DNA from: Venturia oleaginea
Taxonomy: Eukaryota > Ascomycota > Dothideomycetes > Venturiales > Venturiaceae
Assembly: GCA_013176395.1 (NCBI GenBank)
Contig: JABMLP010000001.1
Location: 1-64,000 of the forward strand
DNA: 64,000 nucleotides
Direction of reading: 5' to 3'
This document shows positions 11,677 to 23,450 of the stretch, in pieces. How positions within the stretch are numbered: position 1 is the stretch's first letter; the number at the start of each line of letters is the position of its first letter. Made by a program: the position numbers and the translations under genes. The notes under the pieces are model-generated. The model was not told where the DNA came from. It was given only the letters and a program-made list of their open reading frames with translations, and did no database searches.

Positions 11677-13093
11677 ATGGAAGAAGAGCAAGGAGAGAAT
11701 GTCTCTCAATCTCAAGATCGAGCTCAAGCTCTACAAGGGGAAGTAGCAGCTTTGAAGGATCAAATGGCCGCTCAGAATACTATGATTCAACAACTCCTTG
11801 TACAACTCACAACTCCTGCTTCTATCCTCCTTGTCAAGAAGGAAGTAGCTCAGTTCAAGAGAGAACTATCTCCCAGGAGAGGAAGAAATCAATACTTCCT
11901 AAGCTTCAAGAGTTGACGGAAAGCGTTCTGAGTGGGCCCAGTGGTATCAACAAGCTAAGCTGAAGTTAGAAGTTGATGGAATAGCAGTAGGAGATGAATA
12001 TCAACAATTCGCTTACATCTTTGCATCCTTACGGGGTTCTGCTGCTCAGGCTACCTTAGCCTATGTTCAATCTTCTCCTGAAGAAGATAAAACAGGAAAG
12101 CAGCTACTTCAGTATATGGATAACTTCTACGATGATCCTGTACAGCAACAAAGAGCCACTGTTAGTCTTACGACTATGAAGCAAAAAGACAAAGAATCCT
12201 TCTACTCCTTCCTTCCGAAGTTTGAGAGTACTCTTGCCAATGCCGGAGGAATGGCATGGCCTGATGTTGTGAAAATTGCGTTTTTGAATAAGGCAATAAA
12301 CAACGAACTCCGTTTAAAGAGAATTGGACATCCTCAAAGCAATTCCTACAAGATATTTGTGTCCGAACTCTTGAATACGAGTATGCAAATTGCTACTGGA
12401 AAGATTTTATCTTCTTCAGATAGTAACGCTCTATTCAAAAGTAAGTCTTTGAAAACAAATTCGGATGCCATGGACTGGGAACCCACCCCTCGAGCAAACA
12501 AGTTAAACATTGCACCTAAGGACTACGAGTACAGACGTGCTAACAACCTCTGTTTATGCTGTGGGAAGGCCGGTCACCGAATTAAGGACTGTACTGCAAG
12601 GGAGGCAAGAGTATCTCAAACGACTACCAGGAAACTACCAGGAAGAGAACTGGAAATTGCGCAAGGGAAAGGAGAAGAGGAAGAAGGAGAAGACTACTCG
12701 GAAAAAGAGTAGCCTCTATCCGAAGTCGTGGATGGAGGCGTGAGCAGAAGAGACCTAGATTATCAATAGAATCTGTACGAAAAGTGAACAATATCATTTC
12801 TTCAAACTCCTCTCAGGTAGAAAAAGAATGGAAACAGTTTCAGCCAAGATGATTTCCCAACTCTTTTATACCAATGTTATTATAAATGATGTACACTCTC
12901 TTACAGGACTAATTGATAATGGGTCCAGCTGCTACGCATCGAATAAGCAAGGAGAAAGCCTCTCAATTGAACCTTGAACAGCTCCCTATTAGTCCTAGGA
13001 TAATAGGTGGAGTTCTCAAAGAAGGAAAGACCCAAGTGACGAGAATTGCTAAGATGAATCTTGATGTAGGAGGACACTGTTGTAACGCTTTTG
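11677..13093 (+). pseudogene. Gag and protease start of C
   Basis: The gag starts at the ATG at 11677 (MEEEQGENVSQ) and is shifted near 11915. It resumes through the capsid part (MDNFYDDPVQQQRATVS from 12116) and a zinc knuckle CLCCGKAGHRIKDC, ending at the TAG at 12710-12712. Pol begins in the -1 frame, as in B2, with the same GGAAAAAGAGTAG context. A one-base loss near 12852 breaks pol before the protease motif LIDNGSSCYAS. The sequence stops at the B insertion at 13094, where TTTTG is the target duplication. Confidence 0.8.
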
Positions 13094-13228
13094 TGTAAGA
13101 GTTCAACCCTCAAAGGTGTTTCGCAAGTGAGAGAAGACAGCTTATATTTCAAGTATCTAAGTACAGAGAAGAAAGTGTAAGTACAGGAAGGATAGCTGGT
13201 ATATATAATCCTCCTCTTACAATAGATC

Positions 13229-13508
13229 TGTCAAAGGATAGATCCTTTGACAACTTATCCTGGATGGATTCTTAGCACTACCTGGTAGTTCTCACGTGCG
13301 CCTAGCAGGATTATTCAGGGACCGTTTCACATGCGCTTCTACTCCTTTCTATTCTCTTCTCAGGACAGCATGTCCTTTTCCTACTTGGAAGATTATATAT
13401 ACAAGTTGTTCTTCCTGTACCTACACTTTCTTCTTTGTACTTAGATACTTTGAAATACAAGCAGTCTTCTCTCACTTGCGAAACACCTTTGAGGGTTGAA
13501 CTCTTACA
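13229..13508 (+). repeat. 5' LTR of A-right
   Basis: The 280-bp LTR opens with an almost perfect 24-bp palindrome (TGTCAAAGGAT, two bases, ATCCTTTGACA) and ends ACTCTTACA. The last third, from about the TATA motif, is nearly identical to the B LTR, while the first part (U3) is unrelated to B. Confidence 0.92.
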
Positions 13509-13520
13509 TTATCTAAGTAC
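13394..13520 (+). promoter_or_regulatory. TATA box, predicted transcript start and self-primer site of A
   Basis: TATATATA lies at 13394-13401. GTACTTAGATA lies 43 bases on, at 13437-13447. One base after the LTR, at 13510-13520, is TATCTAAGTAC, its exact 11-base complement. In Tf1 of fission yeast the first 11 bases of the RNA fold back to this site and prime reverse transcription, so 13437 is the predicted start of R. This is inference from the match. Confidence 0.7.
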
Positions 13521-13872
13521 CGCACCAATACCTCTTGCTGACAGTAAGAGAGAGTCTCTGCAGCAATCGTCAGAGCAAAGAGAAAGCCTTCCATTGAGCG
13601 AGGTACCGAGAAAGCCCTCCATCGAGTGAGGTACCGAGAAAGCCCTCCATCGAGCGAGGCACTGAGAAAGCCCTCCATTGAGCGAGGCATTGAGAAAGAG
13701 TTTGCTAGGTACCTCATAACCTAGGACGGATGCTACATCTTCTCATTGTGTAGTAATCACGAACGTCGAAGATTGAGAGTTGTTGAAACTTGTCCTTTGC
13801 GAAGGGATATCAACAACGTCCAAAGTGACACCCACAAGTTGAAAGTACTCCCAGGTCAATCCTGTTGGTGAG

Positions 13873-14078
13873 TCAAGGTCCTAAAGAGGACACCCAAGCC
13901 ATTTCAGTACTCTCAGGAAGAGCCTGTAGAGTCAAGGTCCTAAAGAGGACACCCAAGCCATTTTCAGTACTCTCAGGACGAGCCTGCAGAGTCAAGGTCC
14001 TAAAGAGGACACCCCAGCCACTTCAGTACTCTCAGGAAGAGCCTGTAGAGTCAAGGTCCTAAAGAGGACACCTAACCC
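13873..14078. repeat. 59-60 bp tandem repeat in the A-right leader
   Basis: Three and a half units starting GTCAAGGTCCTAAAGAGGAC. The same array is present inverted in A-left with an extra unit. It is followed (14080-14220) by GGGCCAACCTCAA-rich repeats that are shared with the B leader at 25440-25640. Confidence 0.85.
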
Positions 14079-14482
14079 AAGAAGCAAGGGCCAACCTCAA
14101 GGGCCAAACAAAAGGAATTTCAAGAAGAGAACACTTGTCCTAACCCAAGAAGCAAGGGCCAACCTCAAAGACCAACCTCAAGAGCCAACCTCAAGGGCCA
14201 AACAAAAAGGAAATTCAAGAGAATTCAAGCTGAGATTTTCTAGAAGGTGCTAGAATCTCCAAGGAGCAAGGGCCAACTGTAAGGGCCAATCCACAGTAAA
14301 TTCTCGCAAAATTTACAAAGAGGAAATCAGAGGTCATCCTAAGACAGCGTAGTCTTAGGAGTTGAAGCTGTAATAAGCTGAGGAAAGAAAGAGTTAGGAA
14401 GAGAGATTCAATACCCTTGACCTTCATAGTCCCTAGGAGCTCCGTCCTTAGTAATAAGGGTTGCAGAGCAGACTGTCAAGGA

Positions 14483-17400
14483 TGAAATCAGTCGGAAGGA
14501 AACTCAGCCTCAGAGCCTGTACTCGATGATTGGAACGTCAATCAAGATTGATAACCGCCTATTCGAAAGAAAACTTCAGAGGAAGGGAGTTAGTTCTTAT
14601 CGAGGACATGGAAACAACAGTCGTGCGAATATAGGTGTTTGAGTTGATTCATACGGACCGCAGCCAATGGAGCTCGACAAGATTCAGAGCGGTCCACGTG
14701 GATCCAAGAAAGTTACAGGTCAGAAAGCCCAAAAAGAACAACACTGGACGTTTCACGAATCAGGGACAACGATTCGGAAACTCACCCATGGGCTCAGAAC
14801 ACCTCAAGGCTTTACAATCCGATGCGTCAGTACCGCCAATCCACAACATACTGAGCTGGACGGCTTGTTATGAGGACGACTGCAAAGTATATTCCGAGAA
14901 GCAGAGCTCCGGATACTACCCTCGGGATAGAGGAGGTTACCAAGGTAACGGCAATGTCAAAGGACATCTCGCTATGATGAGTTCGTCATCTAGCTCACCC
15001 GGTCTTTATGGCACTCAGTTGGTATTGCCAAAAGCAGAGTATGGCACAAACCAATTCGGGGTTGGGAATACAATGGCTGCTGTCAAAGTTATCAGTAGAT
15101 ACCCAAGCATGAGAAAGAATCCGGAACACGATCTTCACTGGATGATTCCATCGAACTGGTACAAAGTCAAAGAATGCCCACTGTGGAGCACAAGTCCGAG
15201 GAAGACCCAGGAGAACCAGATTGGGAATTCCACTGGGTTCACGAAAAGGAAGTCAACAATACGACCCTCAGGAAGATCATGAAAATCCCAAACATCAGTA
15301 CAGATGTACAGCACGTCCACCACAGACACTCACCTATGAATTGCTGCGAGTACGAGGAATGCGATTTACCTCAGCACCAGGAAATGAAAGACCTTGGAGA
15401 AATACTCCAAGAGTTGCCAGCCATTTCCGGGAGTTGGTCTACACCAAACGAAAACGAATCTCTACAGACTATGTCGGGCGACGACAGTGAGTCTACAGTA
15501 GAAGACAACTCCAACGAAGGAGAATCGAAGGAAGATCTAGAGTTTATGACCTTCCGGCTCTCACGTTTGACACGAGACGTTGAACGAGCAATTGATCAGG
15601 ACGATTCTCAGTGCAAAGACGTCCATCCAAATGCATGCCTTGACTTCACCTGCCCATACCATCCGAATGGGGCAAGGAACCTTCGACACCTTGTCCGACG
15701 ATTGGACATCGCAGTCAAAACAAAGCAAGCACGCAAATGGCATGAGAATTCGGGAAACGAGGAGGATCAACAGTAGAGAAGGCCCTGTTGAATCCTAATG
15801 AAGCGCCTCATTTTCTGAACAACCTTGGTACATCCAAGATGCTGGTCGAAGGAAAGATCGACGACGTACCAGCATGGGCCTTCATCGACACTGGTGCCGA
15901 TAGGAATCTTCTAAGCGAGAAATTGGTCGACGAATGGAAACTGCCCGTACGGTCGAAACGGCATCCATATCCACTAACTATCGCTGATGGAAGACCTGTC
16001 AACTTCAATGGAGGCATAGTGATCTACGAAGCAGACATAATCTTGTGGATACAAGGGAGGAAAGAACAGATTGTTCTAGACGTCACGAATATTGGAGACT
16101 CGGATTTGATCATTGGTCTGCCATGGCTTCGAACTCACAATCCGCATATCGACTGGAGAACATTGACGCTCACGTTCCCAGACCAACGATATCCCGTGCA
16201 GGCTAGCATGCGCGCTAGAACACGGACAGCACAAAGACCTTTGCGGAAAAGGCCTACACACGTTGAAGTGGCATACTGCTATCGTCTCCAGACAGAGGAG
16301 GATAGGTCAGTGTTCCAAATTCCCCATGGGTACCAGGAATTTGCAGAACTTTTTAAAGGGGAATCGATCGAAGATTCTCTTCCACCACACCAACCATGGG
16401 ATTATGAGATCGAGCTCAAGAATAATGAACAACCAAAGAAGTTCAAGATCTACCCATTGAGGAAAGATCAGCTTGAAACCCTTCGTGAATATATCGACGA
16501 TTTCACGAAGAAGTTCATCCGGGAGTCGAAGTCACCCGCCGGATATTCAGTTTTCTACGTACCCAAGCCCGATGGTTCACAACGATTGTGTGTCGATTAC
16601 CGACATCTAAATGAGATTTCGGTGAAGAATGCGTACACGCTGCCTTTAATCCAGGAGTTGAGGGACAGACTCCAAGGAGCCAGATGATTCACGAAATTCG
16701 ATATTCCTGCGGCTTTTCATCGAATTAGGATTAAGGAAGGTGACGAGTGGAAGACAGCATTCCGCACTCACCTTGAGCACTACGTATACCTTGTCATGCC
16801 CTTTGGTTTGACAAACGCCCCTGCGACGCTGCAAGCCTATATGAACAATGTGCTTCGCGAGCACTTAGACAAGTTTGTGTCTGTTTATATGGATGACATT
16901 TTGGTTTACTATCGAACGTTCGAAGAACACGCCAATCACGTTCGAACCGTCCTCCGCGCACTACAGATATTTAACTTGCGGCTGAAACCCTCGAAAAGCG
17001 AATTCCACAAGCAACGAATCAAGTTCGTTGGATGTTTTGTCTCTCAAGATGGACTTGAGATGGACCCGGAAATTTACCAGAAGGTCCGCGATTGGCCGGT
17101 ACCCTCGAACGTCAAAGGAGTACAGTCATTTCACGCCTTCGCGAATTATTATCGACAATTCATCGAAAGCTTTTCCGAAGTTGCAGAACCCCTCACGGGA
17201 TTGATGAAGAAGGGGATTACCTTGGAATGGAACGAGCATGCGCAAAAGGCCTTTGACGCACTCAAGATACGGTTAACAACACCACCCATTCTGCAACTGT
17301 TTAACTCAGAAAAAACAGCCACAGTCGAGGCGGATGCGTCCGATCGAGCCCTCGGAGCATGTCTCAGCCAACCTGATTCAGATGGAAAGCTAAGACCAGT

Positions 17401-18108
17401 AGCTTACCACGCACGAAAATTCCTGAAAGCAGAAGTCATCTACTCCACTTCAGACAAGGAACTCATGGCCATAGTTGATGCCTTCAAGTACTGGAAGCAT
17501 TATCTTGAAGGAGCGAAACACAAGATTACCGTGTATTCCGATCACAAGAACCTGCGGAATTTCACGACGACAAAGGAATTGAATCGACGGCAACTAAGAT
17601 GGTCAGAAGAACTGTCATTTTACAACTTCCATATCCTTTACAAGAAAGGAAAGGAAAACGTTAACGCCGATGCATTAAGTCGACGAGAAGACTTCATGGC
17701 AGGAGAAAAAGAGAAAGTCGAACGCGCTTTGTTCCGACAGAAGGTGATGCACTTGTGCACCAAGTCTCATCACTTCAGACAGGAAAGTCCTCTTATTGGC
17801 AAGAGGTCAGGAACGCGCAGCAAAGGATCCAGATGTACAAGGCTACATTCAATCAGCAGATCAGAATACCCGTATTGAAGACGGATTGCTCCTCTTCAAC
17901 AACTTGGTATATCTTCCCACGAGCCTTAGGAAACAGTACTTCCTACATCAACACGAATCTCCACTCAATGGTCATTGCCGACCAGAGATTGTCCTTTCAC
18001 GACTTCAGAATACCTTCTACTTCCCGCGCATGCGACAGGAAGTTTTCAAGGAAATAGGAAAGTGTGTTCTTTGCAAAAAGGCCAAGTACGAACGACAGAA
18101 ACTGTCGC
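14483..18108 (+). pseudogene. Foreign gypsy gag-pol segment carried by A-right
   Basis: The B-like leader ends at GCAGAGCAGACT and the next bases open a typical gag C-terminal frame (IDNRLFERKLQRKG, then PQPMELDKIQ, then LSWTACYEDDCKV). A retropepsin follows from 15788 (FIDTGADRNLL). RT starts (CVDYRHLNE) but hits TGA at 16685-16687; beyond it are MPFGLTNAPATLQ, VYMDDILVYY and RNase H (VEADASDRALGACL, DKELMAI, YSDHKNLRNF). The integrase zinc finger ends in CVLCKKAKYERQK and then jumps, near 18108, to a B-like tail LDTFESIYGDVFQNDG. The DDE core is missing. Gag also carries a TGA near 14643. Confidence 0.88.
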
Positions 18109-18228
18109 ATTAGATACCTTTGAAAGTATCTACGGTGATGTTTTTCAAAACGACGGACCGAGTCTACGTCCTCCTAGGCGTACAAAAAGCAAAACCGCCC
18201 CAACGGAAACGGGGGAGAAGAAGGGTAA
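18109..18228 (+). other. B-like 3' tail and polypurine tract of A-right
   Basis: This encodes the last residues of a B-type pol tail (FESIYGDVFQNDGPSLRP) and ends with GGGGGAGAAGAAGGG, the polypurine tract for plus-strand DNA synthesis, just before the 3' LTR. It shows that the 3' end of A comes from a B-like element and not from the carried segment. Confidence 0.8.
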
Positions 18229-18509
18229 TGTCAAAGGATAGATCCTTTGACAACTTATCCTGGATGGATTCTTAGCACTACCTGGTAGTTCTCACGTGCG
18301 CCTAGCAGGGATTATTCAGGGACCGTTTCACATGCGCTTCTACTCCTTTCTATTCTCTTCTCAGGACAGCATGTCCTTTTCCTACTTGGAAGATTATATA
18401 TACAAGTTGTTCTTCCTGTACCTACACTTTCTTCTTTGTACTTAGATACTTTGAAATACAAGCAGTCTTCTCTCACTTGCGAAACACCTTTGAGGGTTGA
18501 ACTCTTACA
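18229..18509 (+). repeat. 3' LTR of A-right
   Basis: A 281-bp LTR identical by eye to the 5' LTR except for one extra G in CAGGGATT. Such close LTRs mark a recent insertion, since both are copied from one template. Confidence 0.92.
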
Positions 18510-18711
18510 AGATCCTTCTAGAAAGTATCTTTAAATGGAAACGTGACAGCTTGCAAAATAGAACATGGCAGCTTGCGAAATAGAACATGACAGCTTGCAA
18601 AATAGAACATGACAGCTTGCAAAATAGAACATGACAGCTTGCAGAATAACAAGAGAACAATTGGAAATCCAGTCATGGATAAGCTAGAGAGAAGGATTCC
18701 ATCCCTTAACA

Positions 18712-21700
18712 CGTTCTGACTAAATGTACAGAACTTACGTAGATAGGCTTCAACTTCTTGATTTCTTCTTTCCGTAGATCCATCAGTCTCAGGGTGATAC
18801 GCTGTAGAGAGTCTTCTCTCTATCTTAAGAAGGTGACAAACTTCTTTCCAGAAAGCATTAACAAATTGCGTGTCCCTATCTGAGACTAGAGATCTAGGAA
18901 GCCAGTGTAATCTTACGTAGTTCTGCATAAATAGTTTTGCAAATCCTTCAGCTCCAAACTGTTCTTTAGGCACTGGGAACAGGATAGTTCCTTTACCCAA
19001 GCGGTCAGTAATAACGCAGAGTCTTGTGCATCTTTGGCTCTCTGGTAATTCGACTATGAAGTCTACTGAAATATCTTGCCAGATACGGCTAGGGACAGGA
19101 AGAGGTTTAAGTAAACCTTTCTTTTTGTCTCGCCAGACTGAAGTTCTTCCGCAGATGTCACAATTGCGTATAAACTGACGTATATCTTGAGCAAATCCCG
19201 GCCAGTAGAACTGTCTGGAGAGAATAGCAATAGTAGCTTCTCGTCCAGGATGCCCTGATAGGACTGAATCGTGTATTTCTTGAATTACTCCTGTTAAGAG
19301 AGGCTCGTAGGAGGGCAACCAGATTCGGTCTCTATAGTAGAGCTGGTTATTTTCGACTTTACAATCTCCTATAGAAGTAGGAACCTTTAGCTTAGATGGG
19401 AACTGCCTATCTTGCTTTAGAACGCTTTGGAAAATACGTCTGTAGTCTAGATCTCCTTCGAGTGCAGTTTCCCATCTATCCCTTAGATCACCTGAGAGAA
19501 AGGGATTTTGTATAAAGGGGATAGGTTCTTTGTCTACTTCTTGAGCATTTTCTTGGGCAGCTTCTTCTCTTGCAGGAGTCTTATCCTCTAGAACGTTAAT
19601 CCAAAGCTTTGGAGGTAATAACGTTCTAGTTCTTTCAACGATTCTTGGGTCTTGAATATCCTTTGGGAGATCTTGATCCCTTCGAGTTAAGGCGTCTGGA
19701 ACTACAGATTCAGAGCCTGGGCGATAGCCTAGTTTGAAGTTAAACTTAGCTAGTATCTGCGCCCATCTCATTTGCCTTTCATTTAGTTCCCTTTTTACCA
19801 TAAACTTCTCAAGGTTCTTGTGATCTGTGAGGATAATGAATGGCTTACTTAGGCTTAGTAGCTCGCTAGTCCAATGGACTAGAGCTTTGACTATAGCCAT
19901 AAGTTCTTTGTCGTGGATATCATAATTGCATTCGGCTGGCAAGTGCTTAGTAGAGAAGAAAGCACATGGTTTCCAGTTACCTAGCTCATCTTTTTGACTA
20001 AGTACTGCTCCGGAAGCCCAGCCTGAAGCATCAGGTTCTACTCGCGTAGGCTTATCTTCATCAAGTGCAGACAGGACAGGTTCTTTGCAAAACTCTGCCT
20101 TAAGTTTTTGAAAAGATTCTTCTTGCTCCTTTCCCCATAAAAATGGAGTATTCTTCTTTGTAAGGCGAACCAGAGGCTCCCTTATTGTTGAGTTATCTTT
20201 TACAAAGTCACGGTAGAAGTTTGTAAAGCCTAGGAAGCCACGTACTCCTCGTAGAGTAGTAGGACGTTCCCATTCTTTAATTGCTTTGATCTTCTCCGGA
20301 TCCATGTGTAGGCCCGTTTCAGTATCTATAACGAAGCCTAGATACTTGACTCGTTTGGTATTAAACTCGCACTTCCGAATATCAAGGTATAACCCAGCGT
20401 TAAGGCAGCTTTGAAGTATCTTTTCAGTCTTTTCTTCATGGTCTTTAAGGTTCTTTGAAGAGTATATTACTATATCGTCTAGATAAGCTGAGCAGAACTC
20501 GTCTAGGTATCGTCGAAGGATATAGTTTATATACCGTTGAAAAGACGCAGGTGCACCGGTTAAGCCAAAGGGAGTAACTAGCCATTCAAATAGACCATAT
20601 CTAGTTCGAAAGGCAGTTTTGAACTCATCTCCCGTTGCGATTCGAATCTTGTGGAAGGCAGCATTTACATCAAGCTTACTAAGATACTTAGCACGAGCTA
20701 AGGTTAGTAAAGTCTCTTTTACTAACGGTAGCGGGTACCTATCCTTTCGAGTAATTGCGTTTAAGGCTCGGTAGTCTACGCAAAAGCGTAAGCCCCCTCC
20801 TGGTTTCTTCACAAAGAGAACTGGAGACGCAGCAACTGATTTACTCTCTCGGATAAAGCCTTTATCTAGTAGCTCTGTAAGAGTCCTTCGCAAAACAAGG
20901 AGTTGTTCTCGACCCATACCATATAGAGGTCCCCAAGGAAGTGGTTTTCCTTCTTCTATAGGTATTTCGTGATCAATCCCAGGGCGATGCGGTGGTAGTC
21001 TCTCGGCCCTTTTAGGATCAAAGACAGCAGCGTACTTATGAAACCTCTTAGGTAGCAATTCCAGTATTTGCTCTGTTGTCAAAGGGACTTTCGGCTTCAA
21101 GGCAATATCAATATCTCGAAGAGTAACAGCAAATACTCTAGACGCGTCTTTGATTTTCTCAAGTGTAGAAGTGACAAGGCGGTGGAATCTTACGGGCGCT
21201 ACTTGTTGTATATCAAGTTTGTCTTCAAATTTAGCATCGCGAATGCTAATCCCGTTTGCAAAGGTAAGAGTACCTTTAGATTCATTGATAACGGCTTTGG
21301 TGTCCTTGAGAAAAGGCCTGCCTAGTAGAAGATCCTCAAATTGTCCCGGGACTATATAAGCAAAAGCGTTGCATATAAGTCCCCCTAAATCTAGGTTCAA
21401 CTTCGCAATTTTTGTCACTTGGGTCTGTCCTTCTTCCTTAAGAACTCCACCTATAGTACGCGGACTAATAGGGAGTACTTCAAGGTCCATCTGCGAAGCT
21501 TTCTCCTCGTTTATTGATGCGTAGCAGCTAGATCCATTATCAAGGAGAGTTTTAAGAGAGTATATATCGTTCACTATAGTATTTGTGTAGAAAAGGCGGG
21601 AGAGCATCTTGGGTCTGAACTGCTCCCATTCTTTTTCTATCCGAGAACGGTGTGAATCAGTGTCTTTGTTCGAATTCAAAATACTATTTACTCTCTCAAT

Positions 21701-21790
21701 TGACTCCTTTGACAATTTTGCTCTATCTACTCTACGCCTCCATCCACGACTTTGGATAGAGGCTACTCTTTTTCCGAGTAGTCCTCTTCT
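18712..21790 (-). pseudogene. Pol of element B, truncated in integrase
   Basis: Open in the -1 frame relative to gag from about 21790 and co-linear with the B2 pol (paired coordinates add to 48852). Protease [17 protein letters not shown] and YLDDIVIYS, RNase H DASGWASGAV and TDHKNLEKF, the integrase zinc finger (CDICGRT) and the D and E motifs SDRDTQF and HPETDGSTERRN are all intact. After CTFSQ the frame leaps into the 3' LTR and ends there at 18518. The C-terminal integrase part and the chromodomain are deleted. A CDICGRT to CDVCGRT change is the one residue difference from B2 I noticed. Confidence 0.88.
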
Positions 21791-22785
21791 TCAACTTCTT
21801 CATTCTCCTCAGTGGTTCCTTTGGCCCTTTTTGAACCAAGTTGCGTGACTCTTTCTACCTCTGTATCCAACCAGCAGTCTTTCATTCTATGGCCGGCCTT
21901 CCCACAGCGTAAGCAGAGGTTATTTGCCTTCCTATATTCATAGGCTTTAGACGAAATTTTTAACTTGTTTACGCGTGTAGGCTCCCAGTCCATAGCGTTC
22001 AGATCTTTAAAAGACTTCTCTTTATCTCTGAATCGTAACTTATCTTCTGAGGAAGAGAGCATCTTTGCTGTAGTGATTTGCATACTTGTATTCAAAAGAT
22101 CGGACACAAACTGCTGGTAGGAGGTACTCTGAGATTGGCCTATTCTCTGGTTTCGCAGCTCTTGATTTATTGCTTTGTGTAGAAATGCAATTTTAACAGC
22201 GTCAGGCCAAGTCATTCCTCCAGCATTAGCAAGAGTGGTTTCAAAACGGGGAAGAAAAGAGAAGAAGGGTTCTTTCTCTTTTTGTTTGATTGTGGACAGG
22301 CTTACAGTAGCTCTTTGTTGTTGTACTGGATCGCCATAGAAGTTGTCCATATACTGTAACAATTTCTGTCCCGTTTTATCTTCCTCTGGAGCTGTCTTTA
22401 CGTAGGCCAGAGTAGCCTGAGCTGCGGAGCCTCGTAGAGAGGAGAAGATGTAGGCAAATTGGTTCCTACTATCCCCTATAGACTCTGCGTCTATCTCCAA
22501 CTTCATCCTTGCTTGTTGAAACCACTGAGCCCATTCAGAACGCTTGCCATCAAATTCTTGGAGCTTAGGAAGTACAGCTTTCTTCCTATGTATTCTGTCT
22601 TTTTGTGAATTCTTAGTCTCTTGTCCTTCTACTACGTTCTCAGAGCGAGTAGTGTTAGGCAAGATTGTAAGAATACGCGTAATAGCATCGTTCTGAATGG
22701 CTAGTTGATGTTGTAATGCTGCCATAGCTTCTTGTAGGGCTTGGGGTTCTTGAGGAACTCTTTGTTCCTGATCTTCTCCTTCCAT
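21763..22785 (-). CDS. Gag of element B
   Basis: 340 residues, identical by eye to the B2 gag at 26067-27089. It holds a coiled N-terminal stretch (QEAMAALQHQLAIQNDAI), a retrotransposon capsid region (residues about 80-230) and one CCHC zinc knuckle CLRCGKAGHRMKDC near residue 295. It would form the particle that packages element RNA. The stop codon sits just after a run of five A in CGGAAAAAGAGTAG. Confidence 0.9.
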   Translation of the reverse strand: MEGEDQEQRVPQEPQALQEAMAALQHQLAIQNDAITRILTILPNTTRSENVVEGQETKNSQKDRIHRKKAVLPKLQEFDGKRSEWAQWFQQARMKLEIDAESIGDSRNQFAYIFSSLRGSAAQATLAYVKTAPEEDKTGQKLLQYMDNFYGDPVQQQRATVSLSTIKQKEKEPFFSFLPRFETTLANAGGMTWPDAVKIAFLHKAINQELRNQRIGQSQSTSYQQFVSDLLNTSMQITTAKMLSSSEDKLRFRDKEKSFKDLNAMDWEPTRVNKLKISSKAYEYRKANNLCLRCGKAGHRMKDCWLDTEVERVTQLGSKRAKGTTEENEEVEEEDYSEKE

Positions 22786-23450
22786 ATTTTCACCTATGAG
22801 AGATAATAGAGAGCACTACTATACACACTCCTAGGCTCTACTCTAGAGATTTGCTAGGCAGTATAGAGTCAATGCCTATTAGTATAGGAAGGTGACTATA
22901 GAATCCCAGAAGGATTTTTTACACTATAGTCCGCTCTGCAATCCTTATTACTAAGGACAGAGCTCCCAGGGACTGTGAAGGCCAAGTGTATTAAATCTCT
23001 CTCCCTAGCTCTTTCTTTCCTCAGCTTATTACAGCTTCAACTCCTAAGACTACGCTGTCTTAGGATGACCTGCCCTTGCTTCTTGGAGATTCTAGCACGT
23101 TCTAGAAAATCTCAGTTTGAATTCTCTTGAATTCCCTTTTTGGATTGGCCCTTTCGATTGGCCCTTGCTTCTTGGAGATTCTAGCACCTTCTAGAAAATC
23201 TCAGCTTGAATTCTCTTGAATTCCCTTTTTTGTTTGGCCCTTGAGATTGGCCCTTGAAGTTGGCCTTTGAGGTTGGCCCTTGCTTCTTGAGTTAGGACAA
23301 GTGTCCTCTTCTTGAAATTCCTTTCTGTTTGGCCCTTGAGGTTGGCCCTCGCTTCTTGGATTAGGACAAGTGTCCTCTTCTTGAAATTCCTTTTTGGAGC
23401 TTGCTCTCTGTGAGCCTTTCTTCCTTTGTAAGATTGAGGTACTTAGATAA

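Larger units (their letters stand above)
13229..18509 (+). mobile_element. Chimeric gypsy element A, right copy, full length
   Basis: A complete 5281-bp element with LTRs at 13229-13508 and 18229-18509, inserted in the B 3' LTR with AGATC at 13224-13228 and 18510-18514. The two LTRs appear to differ by a single base in a G run. The shell (leader to about 14482, and 18109 onward) matches B-type elements. The interior (14483 to about 18108) is from another gypsy lineage and is incomplete. It has no gag capsid region and no integrase core, so any movement had to be helped in trans. Confidence 0.92.

Noticed and set aside
13296..13499. Small open frames inside LTRs (also 8617-8823, 25128-25394, 30922-31224)
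   Set aside because: Same frames recur in every LTR copy because the LTR sequence recurs; no sign of coding.
3483..14078. Leader arrays as a CRISPR-like array
   Set aside because: Units are contiguous direct repeats without unique spacers, in a fungal retrotransposon leader.
1..17210. A-left and A-right as one large inverted duplication of the chromosome
   Set aside because: Flanking sequences differ (copia on one side, B LTR on the other) and each copy has its own insertion context, so they are separate insertions.
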